Source of the DNA: Pseudomonas fluorescens
Lineage (GTDB): Bacteria; Pseudomonadota; Gammaproteobacteria; Pseudomonadales; Pseudomonadaceae
Assembly (NCBI RefSeq): GCF_902497785.1
Contig: NZ_CABVHK010000004.1
Coordinates: 1 to 64,000, forward strand
Direction: 5' to 3'
DNA length: 64,000 bases
Part shown: positions 24,900 to 35,800 of the stretch, piece by piece
Layout of the letters: each line of letters opens with the position of its first letter
Position numbering within the stretch: position 1 is the stretch's first letter
Translations under genes and position numbers: made by a program
The notes under the pieces: generated by a model
The model's input: the letters and a program-made list of their open reading frames with translations, nothing else
The model's database searches: none
What the model was told of the DNA's origin: nothing

Positions 24900-26540
24900 T
24901 TACTTCGGATAAAGCGGCGGCAAGCCACTGTCGCCCACCGGGTCATGAACCCGCTCGGCAATCGGAATCGCCCGAATGGCCCGCCACAGATCGTCACCCT
25001 GCCAATGCTGCCCGGTTTCGCTGTACAGCGCGCCGTTCAACCCATCCAGCGCATCCGACAACGGCACGAACCGTGCCGCCATGTCGGCCAGGGTTTCCGG
25101 TTGTTGGCGGGCCCAGGCGTCGAGGGCCTGGCGGGTGGCGTGGGAGTCGTTGGCCTGACACGCGCGCTTGAGGTCGTCGAGCACGGTGCGCGGGCTCGGT
25201 CCGGTTTGTGCGGCGCGCAGGATTGCCGGCTGCCAGCGGGCGCGCCACCAGAGGCCGAAGCCCAGCAGGGTGGTGCAGGCGAGAACCAGCGTGCTGAATT
25301 TCCACCACCACAGTGCTTCGTTGTCGGCCGCTGACGTAACCAGCGGCGTGCCGGTCGGGGTATCGACCATCAAGCCCGGGTTGTTCGCCACTGGCAGGGT
25401 CCGGGCGGGCAGGTTGCTGTGTTCCAGGTGATCTTCAAAGGTGTTCCACCAGACCACGTCCACCGCGGGCAGCTCGATGTCGCCGCTGCGCACGGGCACC
25501 AGCGCCTCACGGTCTTCGCGACTGCCGACCAGCCCCCGGTCGCTGTTCTGATTGACCAGCACCGGCTGGTCCGGATAACGCCGCAAGCCATTGACGTCGG
25601 TGGCCGGCAACGGTGGCAATTGCGAGCTGGACAAGCCTTCGGCTTTCAACGTCAGGCTGCGGGTCAGCGAATCGCCGACCTGAGCGTGATCCGGTTCGGG
25701 GTTCCAGCTTTCGCTCAGGCTCAGGCTGCGCGCCGGCAGCCATGGCACATCGGCCGGATAGGACGCGGGTTTTGCCTTGACCGTCAGCGGCAACTCGACC
25801 GAACTCACGCGCATCAACTTGCCGGATTTCGGCACTTGGGATTCGGCGTCCTGGGCCGGCTGCGCGTCCACCAGCGTGGCACTGAATATCTGCGCCGGTA
25901 TGGTCAGCGGGCCGCTGTGTTGCGGGTAAATCGCGTAACGCAGTTCGATCACGCCGTGGCGCAGGCCGTTGATGTCCTTTTCGTAAGTACGCGACTCACC
26001 CAGTTGCTCGATGCGCGCATCGGGGATCTGCAAGGGGGTCAGGCTGCTGTCGTCGTATAGCGAAACGGAATGGTAAATGCGCAACGTCAGGATCGCCTGG
26101 GCCTGCACGTACACGCTGTTCTGATCGAGGCTGGCGTCGATGAATACCGGCGCCAGTGCGTGCTTGCTGTCCCGGGTGTCGCTTTCGACCACTTGCAAGG
26201 TGATCGGCTGGCTCTGCACGTCGCCCAGTTGCAGTGACGGGATCACCACGCTGCCGTTCTGCCGGGGCAGCAGCGTGACGATCCAGCGCGTGGTGGCGCG
26301 ATTGTCGCCGTTGAGGGTGGTCAACTGGTTGACCTGGCGGGTACCGCGCACCTCGAACAGCGGCTCCAGCGTTGTCAGGTCAGGCTTGCCAAACTGGGTG
26401 ACATCGTTGGATTCCAGGGTCAGCTCGACCGTTTCCCCGGAGTTCAGGCGGCTGCGATCAACACTGGCGACCAGCTCTGCTGCCTGGGCCTGAACGGCGC
26501 AGAGCAACACTACTGGCAAAAAGGCGGTGAAGCGGGTCAT
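24900..26540 (-). CDS. batD: BatD family protein
   Basis: A 546-residue inner-membrane-anchored periplasmic protein. The signal peptide is about residues 1-20 (FLPVVLLCAVQAQAAE), the large BatD region has immunoglobulin-like repeats, and a C-terminal membrane segment (about residues 430-450, FSTLVLACTTLLGFGLWW) precedes a cytoplasmic tail. Bat proteins, first linked to aerotolerance in Bacteroides, probably assemble in the envelope with the VWA proteins upstream. It overlaps batB by 4 bp. Its last 230 bp are repeated at 12632-12866, and the opposing ABC-F gene ends only 6 bp away, so the normal terminator region has been lost to the island. Confidence 0.88.
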   Translation of the reverse strand: MTRFTAFLPVVLLCAVQAQAAELVASVDRSRLNSGETVELTLESNDVTQFGKPDLTTLEPLFEVRGTRQVNQLTTLNGDNRATTRWIVTLLPRQNGSVVIPSLQLGDVQSQPITLQVVESDTRDSKHALAPVFIDASLDQNSVYVQAQAILTLRIYHSVSLYDDSSLTPLQIPDARIEQLGESRTYEKDINGLRHGVIELRYAIYPQHSGPLTIPAQIFSATLVDAQPAQDAESQVPKSGKLMRVSSVELPLTVKAKPASYPADVPWLPARSLSLSESWNPEPDHAQVGDSLTRSLTLKAEGLSSSQLPPLPATDVNGLRRYPDQPVLVNQNSDRGLVGSREDREALVPVRSGDIELPAVDVVWWNTFEDHLEHSNLPARTLPVANNPGLMVDTPTGTPLVTSAADNEALWWWKFSTLVLACTTLLGFGLWWRARWQPAILRAAQTGPSPRTVLDDLKRACQANDSHATRQALDAWARQQPETLADMAARFVPLSDALDGLNGALYSETGQHWQGDDLWRAIRAIPIAERVHDPVGDSGLPPLYPK

Positions 26541-28273
26541 CGGGTGTTTTCCTGATCCTGATGTTGTTGCTGTTCGTACCAGAATTTGCGTCTGAGCAAT
26601 TCTCCCGGGTCATCCGGGATCTTGCGCAGCCATTGCTCCAGCGCCTGGCGCTGTTCGCCGTCAATGGCGTCGCTGGCGGGGCGCAAGGGCGGCGTGGTGC
26701 TTTGTTCGTCGCCCAACTCGCTGCCGGGCACCTCATTGGTGCCCGGGCGCGGCGGCGTTGTAGTCGACTGCTCCGCGTCCGGTGTATTCGCCTGAGCGTT
26801 GGAATCCGCATCACCCTCGCTCGATGCTTGGTTGGTTGCGCCAGGTGACGGTTCTTGCGTGGTCGCGCTGTCGTCGCCCTGGTTTTTGTCCGGTTCAACG
26901 GGTGGTGGCGTATTTTTCTGTTTGATCAGACTTTCTACCAGCGTCTTGTTGGTCTGCGCCGGGCGCAGGTCCGGTTGCAGCTCCAGGGCTTGTTCGTAGG
27001 CATCCAGCGCGGCTTCAAGCTCACCACTTTTCGCCAGAGCGTTGCCACGATTGTAGTGGGCGTGGGCGTCATTGCTCTCGGCGAACCGCTGGGCGGCAGC
27101 GCTGTAGTCGCCGGCCTCATAGAGCGCCACGCCTTGCCACTGGCGGTCTTCGAAATGCTCTGCGGCCTCGGCCGGATGCTTCTGCTTGAGCAGGTGCAAA
27201 CCGCGCTGGTCGGGCCGCAGCCACAGGTCTTCGAAATCGAAGGCGTAGCTGGGCTGCGGCGACAGGAACAACAGCGGCAGACAAAACAACCAGCCACGGC
27301 GGCCGGCGCACGCCGCCAGCAGCAACAGCGGCAGCAACAGCCAATAACCCTGATCGGCCCAGGTATCGAGGCGCAGGGTCTGGCCGTCATCGCGCAGGTT
27401 GCGCGGGCCATCCAGCAGGCCGAGCGCGCGCAGGTCGGCATCGTCGAGGCGCGCAGGGCGATAGCGCCCGTCGAGGCCGTTGACGAATGCTTTCAGGCTC
27501 GGCTCGTCGAGGTGCGGCACCAGAATCGCGCCCTGATCGTCCTTGAGGAAACTGCCATCCTCCTGGGTGATCGGCGCGCCCTCGGCGGTGCCGATACCGA
27601 GCATCAGAAATTGCGTCGACTTGCGGTCCAGCGCCTGCTGAATGCCTTCGCGTTCCAGCTCATTGAGCGACGAGCCGATCAGCAGGATCCGGCCGTCACC
27701 CAGTGCCGCCTGATTCAGCAACGCCAGGGCCTTGGTCACCGCGAGGTCGGCGCGATGACCCGCTTGAGGCATCAGTGACGGCTTGAGCGCCTCCAGCAGA
27801 TTGCGGCTGGTGGAGAGATCATCGGATAACGGCACCAGCGTGTGCGCGCTGCCGGAGTAGACGACGATAGCGGTCTGGGCGTCGCTGCGGTTTTGCAGCA
27901 GGTCGAACAACTTGCGGCGGGCTTGCTCCAGCCGGTTCGGCGTGACGTCGGTGGCGAGCATTTCCGGGGTCAGCTCCAGGATCACCACCAGCGGGTCGGC
28001 CGGTTTCTGACTGGCTTGCTCGACACGCTCCCAGCTCGGCCCCAGCAGCGCGAACAGGGTGAGCAGCCACGCCACGCCGAGGGCGACCCAGGGCAATTTG
28101 CTGTCGCGACCGTTACCACCGCTGAGCAACGCCGCGTGAAAGGCCGGGGGCAAAATCATCTGCCAGCGCCCGGCGCGTTTTTGCCGATGCCAGAGTTGCC
28201 AGATCAACCAGCCGAGCAGCGGCAACAACAGCAGCCACCAGGGGCGGAACCAGTAAGGCCACAGCGCACTCAT
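26537..28273 (-). CDS. batB: BatB-like VWA and TPR domain membrane protein
   Basis: The 578 residues have two N-terminal membrane segments (about residues 8-26 and 61-80), a von Willebrand factor A domain (about 90-290), another membrane segment (near 310-345), TPR repeats (about 360-450; AHAHYNRGNALAKSGELEAA) and an acidic, Thr/Pro-rich tail. The metal site of the VWA domain is degenerate: instead of DxSxS it reads ELTPE (residues 100-104), so metal-dependent adhesion may be lost. The combination corresponds to fused BatB and BatC. It overlaps batA and batD by 4 bp on each side. Confidence 0.85.
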   Translation of the reverse strand: MSALWPYWFRPWWLLLLPLLGWLIWQLWHRQKRAGRWQMILPPAFHAALLSGGNGRDSKLPWVALGVAWLLTLFALLGPSWERVEQASQKPADPLVVILELTPEMLATDVTPNRLEQARRKLFDLLQNRSDAQTAIVVYSGSAHTLVPLSDDLSTSRNLLEALKPSLMPQAGHRADLAVTKALALLNQAALGDGRILLIGSSLNELEREGIQQALDRKSTQFLMLGIGTAEGAPITQEDGSFLKDDQGAILVPHLDEPSLKAFVNGLDGRYRPARLDDADLRALGLLDGPRNLRDDGQTLRLDTWADQGYWLLLPLLLLAACAGRRGWLFCLPLLFLSPQPSYAFDFEDLWLRPDQRGLHLLKQKHPAEAAEHFEDRQWQGVALYEAGDYSAAAQRFAESNDAHAHYNRGNALAKSGELEAALDAYEQALELQPDLRPAQTNKTLVESLIKQKNTPPPVEPDKNQGDDSATTQEPSPGATNQASSEGDADSNAQANTPDAEQSTTTPPRPGTNEVPGSELGDEQSTTPPLRPASDAIDGEQRQALEQWLRKIPDDPGELLRRKFWYEQQQHQDQENTR

Positions 28274-29349
28274 CGGCGCCTCCGCAGGCGCAGGCGTTTG
28301 AGCCGTTGGCGCCAGTCGGGCAGTTGCGTCTGCAAAAACAGATCCTTGGTAAACAGTCGCTGCAACGGGTTATCCGGCCACAATTCACGAACCACCAACA
28401 GCACACTCAACAGCAGCGCCATCGCCAGCGGCCACTGATACAACGCCTGTGCAGGGCGAGCCTGGGTCGGTTGCTGGGTCACCGGTTCCAGCTGGTCGAG
28501 GGTTTCCTTGATCCGTTGCAACTCCAGGCCATCGCGGGCGCGGAAGTACTGGCCGCCCGTCGCGTCGGCGATGGCCTTGAGGGAGGGTTCGTCGAGGTCC
28601 AGGCTCGGATTGATGCCGAGAAATCCTGCGGTGCCGCTTTGCTCGGGATCAGCGCCGATGCCGATCGGGTAGATTTTCACGCCTTCCCGGGCCGCCAGCC
28701 GCGCCGCGGTCAAGGGGTCGATTTCGCCGCCGTTGTTCGCACCGTCAGTGACCAGAATCAGCACCCGGCTTTGTGCCGGACGCAGGCGCAGGCGTTTGAG
28801 CGCGAGACCAATCGCGTCGCCGATGGCGGTGTTCTTGCCGGCGATGCCGATACGCGCTTCGTCGAGCCAGATGCGCACGGTGCGCCGGTCAAACGTCAGC
28901 GGCGCCTGCAAATAGGCCCTGCTGCCGAACAGGATCAGGCCGACGCGGTCACCCTCGCGGCTTTCCAGAAAATCACCGAGCAAATGTTGCACCAGTGAGA
29001 GTCGGCTGACCTCATCGTCACGCCACTGCATGTCAGGGAAGTCCATGGAACCGGAGACGTCCACCGCCACCAGCAGATCCCGGCCACTGGCAGCAATCGG
29101 CAACGGCTCGCCAAGCCATTGCGGGCGTGCGGCGGCGATCAGCAACAGCAGCCACAGCAGCATGAAGGGCGCTTGTTGGCGCCACGCCGGCAGATTGGCC
29201 CGGGCGCGGCGTCGGGCCAGGCCTTCGAGGTCGCTGAGGAAGCTGACTTTGAGCGCCGGTTCGCCGCTGTCGGCCACCGGCAGCACCAGGCGCATCAGCC
29301 AGGGCAATGGCAGCAGGGCGAATATCCACGGCCAGGCGAACTCAAACAT
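28270..29349 (-). CDS. batA: BatA-like VWA domain membrane protein
   Basis: A 359-residue protein with two N-terminal membrane segments (about residues 6-24 and 60-74), a VWA domain with an intact metal site (VAVDVSGSMDF, D97/S99/S101; further VTDGANNGG) and a C-terminal membrane segment (about 315-335). Unlike batB, the metal-binding residues are kept. It overlaps the DUF4381 gene upstream by 8 bp and batB downstream by 4 bp. It is part of the MoxR-associated envelope complex. Confidence 0.88.
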   Translation of the reverse strand: MFEFAWPWIFALLPLPWLMRLVLPVADSGEPALKVSFLSDLEGLARRRARANLPAWRQQAPFMLLWLLLLIAAARPQWLGEPLPIAASGRDLLVAVDVSGSMDFPDMQWRDDEVSRLSLVQHLLGDFLESREGDRVGLILFGSRAYLQAPLTFDRRTVRIWLDEARIGIAGKNTAIGDAIGLALKRLRLRPAQSRVLILVTDGANNGGEIDPLTAARLAAREGVKIYPIGIGADPEQSGTAGFLGINPSLDLDEPSLKAIADATGGQYFRARDGLELQRIKETLDQLEPVTQQPTQARPAQALYQWPLAMALLLSVLLVVRELWPDNPLQRLFTKDLFLQTQLPDWRQRLKRLRLRRRR

Positions 29350-29836
29350 GTTTTCGAATCCAGGTGTCGACGGCTTGCGTCAGGCCGGCGATGGCCTTGT
29401 CGTCGAGTTTGCATTCGGGTTTGTACGCCCCTTCGACCAGCACCATCCAGCGCGTCAGGCCGGCGGCGGGGCAGCGGTTGTCGAGGAACGCCAGCCATTT
29501 GCGCCCGTTGAGGGTGTGGCTCTGGCTGTAGGGGTAATGGTTGCGGCACAGGCGTTTGAGCAATCCGTTGAGTTGCTGCAGCCAGGCGCCCGCCGGCGCA
29601 CCGTCGTAGGGTTTGGGCATCAACGCGAGTTCGGCCAGCGCGGCGATGCGCACCGGGTCCAGCGGTTGTTCGACGCGCACCACAGGGCGTTTGTTCGGCA
29701 GCCAGCGTCGTGCTTTCCAAAGCCCGAAGCCGACAAGGGGCAGCAGCAACAGCAAGAGCCACCACCCCGGCGCCGGAGGCCAGAACGCGATGGGCGGCGG
29801 GGAAATCAGTGGTTGCAGTTGATCGAGGCTGCTCAT
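29342..29836 (-). CDS. DUF4381 domain protein
   Basis: A 164-residue single-pass membrane protein (hydrophobic segment about residues 24-45, GWWLLLLLLPLVGFGLWKAR) with a soluble helical C-terminal part (YPYSQSHTLNGRKWLAFLD). DUF4381 proteins regularly stand between DUF58 and BatA genes in MoxR operons. It overlaps both neighbours (4 and 8 bp). Its biochemical role is unknown. Confidence 0.82.
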   Translation of the reverse strand: MSSLDQLQPLISPPPIAFWPPAPGWWLLLLLLPLVGFGLWKARRWLPNKRPVVRVEQPLDPVRIAALAELALMPKPYDGAPAGAWLQQLNGLLKRLCRNHYPYSQSHTLNGRKWLAFLDNRCPAAGLTRWMVLVEGAYKPECKLDDKAIAGLTQAVDTWIRKHV

Positions 29837-30777
29837 CGACCTTTCCCCGGGTGCTGCGGGTTCAGGTATTCGCGCAGTTGCTCGACCATTTCACTTTGGG
29901 TGCTCAAGGGCATCAGCAACACGCGCAGTTTTTGCGCGAGCAGTTCCCAGCGGGCGATGCGTGCTTCGGCCTGGGCGCGATAGGTCTGGCGCAGATCGTA
30001 ATTGAGGGTGTCGAGTTCCAGTTGCGCACCGCGTTCGGCGAAGCGCAACAGCCCGGCGGCGGGCAGGGCGTGATCCAGCGGATCGGACACCGGTAATAGC
30101 AGCACGTCGCAGTGGCGCGACAACAGGCTCAACTGTTGCTCGGAGCCTTCGGTCAGCGCCCGCTCGTCGCAGATCACGATCACCAGGCTGCCTGGGCGCA
30201 GCACTTCGCGGGCACGGCGCAGGGCGAGGTTGAGCGCGTCGCGGTTCTGTTCGTTTTCGGTGTGCAGCGATTGATTGACCCGCACCAGCCGGTTAAGCAA
30301 TTGCAGCAGGCTCTGTTTGCTGCGCCGTGGCTTGATTTCGTAGTGCTCGTTATCGCCGAACACCAGCCCGCCGACCCTATCGTTGTGCCCCAGCGCGGCC
30401 CAGCCAATCAGGCTCGCGGCCTGAGCGGCGAGCACCGACTTGAACATCAGCCCGGAACCGAAGAACAGTCGGCGACTTTGCTCGACCATGATGAAGATCG
30501 GCCGTTCGCGCTCTTCATGGAACAGCTTGGTGTGCGGTTCCTGTGTGCGGGCGGTGACGCGCCAGTCGATGGTGCGCACGTCGTCGCCGGCCTGATAGAC
30601 CCGCACCTGATCGAAATCCACACCACGCCCGCGCAGCTTCGAATGGTGCAGGCCGATCAACGGGCTGCGCTGGCTGGGCGTGGAGAACAACTGCACTTCG
30701 CGCACGCGATGGCGCATCTCGATCAGCTCGGAGAGACTGACGCGGATGCCCGGCTCGGGCGGCAGGATAGAATTCAT
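29833..30777 (-). CDS. DUF58 domain protein of the MoxR-Bat operon
   Basis: A 314-residue soluble protein with the DUF58 core (GRGVDFDQVRVYQAGDDVRT, then IDWRVTARTQEPHTKLF) and a VWA-like second half. ATG 30777 is chosen; a TTG at 30786 overlapping the moxR stop is possible. It overlaps the DUF4381 gene by 4 bp. DUF58 proteins are thought to be client or adaptor proteins of MoxR ATPases. Confidence 0.85.
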   Translation of the reverse strand: MNSILPPEPGIRVSLSELIEMRHRVREVQLFSTPSQRSPLIGLHHSKLRGRGVDFDQVRVYQAGDDVRTIDWRVTARTQEPHTKLFHEERERPIFIMVEQSRRLFFGSGLMFKSVLAAQAASLIGWAALGHNDRVGGLVFGDNEHYEIKPRRSKQSLLQLLNRLVRVNQSLHTENEQNRDALNLALRRAREVLRPGSLVIVICDERALTEGSEQQLSLLSRHCDVLLLPVSDPLDHALPAAGLLRFAERGAQLELDTLNYDLRQTYRAQAEARIARWELLAQKLRVLLMPLSTQSEMVEQLREYLNPQHPGKGR

Positions 30778-30782
30778 TGGGG

Positions 30783-31742
<960 letters not shown>

Positions 31743-31920
31743 CGATGACTGTTCCTGGAAAGGGTGACCGAAGACGTTCGAATAACGCCAGGGCTGGGGG
31801 CGTTACTTTAATCCATCGCGGGGGGCGGCGACTAACGGCATTTTGTGCAAAGTGTGGAGAGAGATGAGTGAAAGTGTTTGATTTTTGTACAGAGGAGGCA
31901 AGTTAGCGTTCTCTCGGGCC

Positions 31921-32006
31921 TAATCGCGAACAAGCTCGCTCCCACAGGCAATCGCCTGTATCTGAAGGAACACGCTCACCTGTGGGAGCGAGCTTGCTCG
32001 CGATTA
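31921..32006. repeat. REP pair (inverted), GGGAGCGAGC type
   Basis: Inverted REP arms (TAATCGCGAACAAGCTCGCT and its complement, with one change) sit in the 285-bp space between the moxR start and the next minus-strand gene. The rest of this space shows no gene. Confidence 0.88.
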
Positions 32007-32027
32007 GGCAGCCATAGGCGCTGAAAT

Positions 32028-32381
32028 TCAGAGTTCGCTGATATAGGTGCCTGTCCCTTTGAGGATGTTCTGCAGGGTCACTTCAACTTCCGCCAAATCA
32101 CTCGCATCGGTGCTGTGCGTAATCTCCAGCGAATCATCCCCATTCAACGCATCCGCATCCGCCGCAGCGATTTCGATCAGCAAACGCGTAGCGCTCAGCG
32201 TCACCTTTACTCCGTCCAGGGTCGAAGGCTCGCCGTCGAGGGTGATCTCCAGCTCGTCCTCGTCCGGATAACGGCTCATCAGGAACATCTCACCCTGTTC
32301 GCTGTGGCAGGCGAGCATGGCCATGTTGTCTTCTTCCTCGTCACACGGGTTGACGATCAACAGGGAGGTGGTCATTTGCAT
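32028..32381 (-). CDS. Small acidic conserved protein, unknown function
   Basis: A 117-residue, very acidic soluble protein (CDEEEDNMAMLAC; DEDELEITLDGEP) without a signal or membrane segment. ATG 32381 has AGGAA upstream; ATG 32375 is an alternative, and the frame is open to 32486. I do not recognise a domain. It looks like a conserved Pseudomonas hypothetical protein. Confidence 0.65.
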   Translation of the reverse strand: MQMTTSLLIVNPCDEEEDNMAMLACHSEQGEMFLMSRYPDEDELEITLDGEPSTLDGVKVTLSATRLLIEIAAADADALNGDDSLEITHSTDASDLAEVEVTLQNILKGTGTYISEL

Positions 32382-32774
32382 GGGGATTTCCTGGCTCGGC
32401 GAGCGTTGTGAACACGACAAAGGGCAATTCTGCCAGCCCTCGGGAATTTCTGCTCGGCTGACTGTCAGAGAATGTGTCGTGAACATCCGGGGGGCTGTGG
32501 GTCATTTCTGGCACGAATGTACTGTAAATCCGGGCATAAAACGCCCAATTTCCTACACGACTGCTAGTGTTGTCCGATGCACAGGCCAAGAGCTGCGTGC
32601 CGTTGACCGAATATGTCGCAGCACCGCAAGCACAGGCCTTGCCGCACTGGTTAAGCTGCGCATCGAATGGATACCTTTAAAGACATTGTGCAATTGATCG
32701 CAGAGTCGTTTTTGCAGATGCCCATTCATGGAAGGTGAATGTGACCTGAGTGTCTCGTCCAGCTTCACCCACCT

Positions 32775-32816
32775 GTCACCCTGTTTCCTCTGCCCGAGAA
32801 TCAGGAACAGGGTGAC
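32775..32816 (+). promoter_or_regulatory. Inverted repeat in the gdhB leader
   Basis: GTCACCCTGTTTCCT pairs with AGGAACAGGGTGAC across 13 bases, an imperfect 14-bp stem about 70 bases before the gdhB start. It could be an mRNA hairpin or a protein-binding palindrome. It is followed by a second, smaller hairpin. Confidence 0.55.
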
Positions 32817-32822
32817 GGATCG

Positions 32823-32838
32823 CCCCGAAAGGGGTTTT
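32823..32838 (+). promoter_or_regulatory. Short GAAA-loop hairpin with T-tract in the gdhB leader
   Basis: CCCC-GAAA-GGGG is followed by TTTT, 47 bases before the gdhB start. The stem is short; it could be a weak attenuator or chance. Confidence 0.4.
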
Positions 32839-32884
32839 GCACGCGACGCTTCCATCAATAACAAGCCCAAGCGGAGTACCACAG

Positions 32885-35800
32885 ATGGCGTTCTTCACCG
32901 CAGCCAGCAAAGCCGACTTCCAGCACCAACTGCAAGCGGCACTGGCCCAGCACATCAGTGAACAGGCACTGCCACAAGTGGCGCTGTTCGCTGAACAATT
33001 CTTCGGCATCATTTCCCTTGACGAGCTGACCCAGCGTCGGCTGTCCGACCTCGCCGGCTGCACCCTTTCTGCATGGCGCCTGCTGGAGCGCTTCGATCAC
33101 GCGCAACCGCAGGTTCGCGTCTACAACCCCGATTACGAACGCCACGGCTGGCAGTCGACCCACACCGCGGTCGAAGTGCTGCACCACGACCTGCCATTCC
33201 TGGTGGACTCGGTGCGTACCGAGCTGAACCGTCGCGGCTACAGCATTCATACCCTGCAAACCACCGTGCTGAGCGTGCGTCGCGGCAGCAAAGGCGAGTT
33301 GCTGGAAATCCTGCCGAAAGGCACCCAGGGCGACGACGTCCTGCAAGAATCGTTGATGTACCTGGAAATCGACCGTTGCGCCAACGCGGCCGAACTGAAC
33401 GTCCTGAGCAAAGAGCTGGAACAGGTTCTCGGTGAAGTCCGCGTTGCGGTCGCCGATTTCGAACCGATGAAAGCCAAGGTCCAGGAAATCCTCACGGGCC
33501 TGGACAACAGCCAGTTCAATGTCGACCCGCAAGAAAAAGCCGAAATCAAAAGCTTCCTGGAATGGCTGGTGGGCAACCACTTCACGTTCCTCGGCTACGA
33601 AGAGTTCGTGGTGCGCGATGAAGTCGACGGCGGCCACATTGTCTACGACCAGAATTCCTTCCTCGGCCTGACCAAACTGCTGCGCACCGGCCTGACCTAC
33701 GATGACTTGCGCATCGAAGACTACGCCGTGAACTATCTGCGCGAACCGACCCTGTTGTCGTTTGCCAAGGCCGCGCACCCGAGCCGTGTCCACCGTCCGG
33801 CTTACCCGGATTACGTGTCGATCCGCGAGATCGACGCCGACGGCAACGTCATCAAGGAATGCCGCTTCATGGGCCTGTACACCTCGTCGGTGTATGGCGA
33901 GAGCGTGCGGGTCATTCCGTACATCCGCCGCAAGGTCGAGGAAATCGAACGCCGTTCCGGCTTCCAGGCCAAGGCTCACCTGGGCAAGGAACTGGCTCAG
34001 GTGGTTGAAGTGCTGCCGCGCGATGACCTGTTCCAGACCCCGGTCGACGAGCTGTTCAGCACCGTGATGTCGATCGTACAGATTCAGGAACGCAACAAGA
34101 TCCGCGTGTTCCTGCGCAAAGACCCGTACGGCCGTTTCTGCTACTGCCTGGCCTATGTGCCACGCGACATCTATTCCACCGAAGTGCGCCAGAAAATCCA
34201 GCAAGTGCTGATGGATCGTCTGAAAGCTTCGGACTGCGAGTTCTGGACCTTCTTCTCCGAATCGGTGCTGGCTCGCGTTCAGTTGATCCTGCGCGTCGAT
34301 CCGAAGAACCGTCTCGACATCGACCCGGTGCTGCTGGAAAAAGAAGTGGTGCAAGCCTGCCGCAGCTGGCAGGACGACTACGCCAGCCTGACCGTTGAAA
34401 GTTTCGGTGAAGCGAGCGGCACCAACGTGCTGGCGGATTTCCCGAAAGGCTTCCCGGCCGGTTACCGCGAGCGCTTCGCTGCGCATTCGGCGGTGGTCGA
34501 CATGCAGCACCTGCTAAGCCTGACCGAAAAAAACCCGCTGGTGATGAGCTTCTATCAGCCACTGGGTCAGGTCTCCGGCCAGCGCGAGCTGCACTGCAAG
34601 CTGTATCACGCCGATACCCCGCTGGCATTGTCCGACGTGTTGCCGATCCTGGAAAACCTCGGCTTGCGCGTGCTGGGTGAATTCCCGTATCGCCTGCGTC
34701 ACAACAATGGCCGCGAGTTCTGGATTCACGACTTCGCGTTCACCGCTGCCGAAGGCCTGGAACTCGATATCCAGCAACTCAACGACACCTTGCAGGACGC
34801 CTTCGTCCACATCGTGCGTGGCGATGCCGAGAACGATGCGTTCAACCGTCTGGTGCTGACCGCCGGGCTGCCATGGCGCGACGTCGCGCTGCTGCGCGCC
34901 TACGCGCGCTACATGAAGCAGATTCGCCTGGGCTTCGACCTCGGTTACATCGCCAGTACCCTGAACAACCACACCGACATCGCTCGCGAGTTGACCCGGT
35001 TGTTCAAAACCCGTTTCTACCTGGCACGCAAGCTGACCAGCGATGACCTGGAAGACAAGCAGCAACGTCTGGAACACGCGATCATCGCCGCTCTGGACGA
35101 AGTCCAGGTGCTCAACGAAGACCGTATCCTGCGTCGCTATCTGGACCTGATCAAGGCCACGCTGCGGACCAACTTCTACCAGACTGATGCGAACGGCAAG
35201 AACAAGTCCTACTTCAGCTTCAAGTTCAACCCGCACCAGATCCCAGAGCTGCCGAAGCCAGTACCGAAGTTCGAAATCTTCGTTTACTCGCCTCGCGTCG
35301 AAGGCGTGCATTTGCGCTTTGGCAACGTGGCTCGCGGCGGCCTGCGCTGGTCCGACCGTGAAGAAGACTACCGCACCGAAGTCCTGGGCCTGGTAAAAGC
35401 CCAGCAAGTGAAGAACTCGGTGATCGTGCCGGTGGGCGCCAAGGGCGGTTTTCTGCCGCGTCGCCTGCCACTGGGCGGCGGTCGCGACGAGATCGCCGCC
35501 GAGGGCATCGCCTGCTACCGCATCTTCATCTCGGGCCTGTTGGACATCACCGACAACCTGAAGGACGGCGCGCTGGTTCCGCCGGCCAACGTCGTGCGGC
35601 ATGACGACGATGACCCGTACCTGGTGGTCGCGGCGGACAAGGGCACTGCGACCTTCTCCGATATCGCCAACGGCATCGCCATCGACTACGGCTTCTGGCT
35701 GGGTGACGCGTTCGCCTCCGGTGGTTCGGCCGGTTACGACCACAAGAAAATGGGCATCACTGCCAAGGGCGCGTGGGTTGGCGTACAACGTCACTTCCGT

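Larger units (their letters stand above)
32382..32884. other. Divergent intergenic region with the gdhB leader
   Basis: About 500 bp without a convincing gene. It should hold the promoters of the small acidic gene (minus) and gdhB (plus). The right part contains two hairpins listed separately. I see no sure ArgR site or -10/-35 pair, although gdhB of P. aeruginosa is known to respond to arginine through ArgR. Confidence 0.5.
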
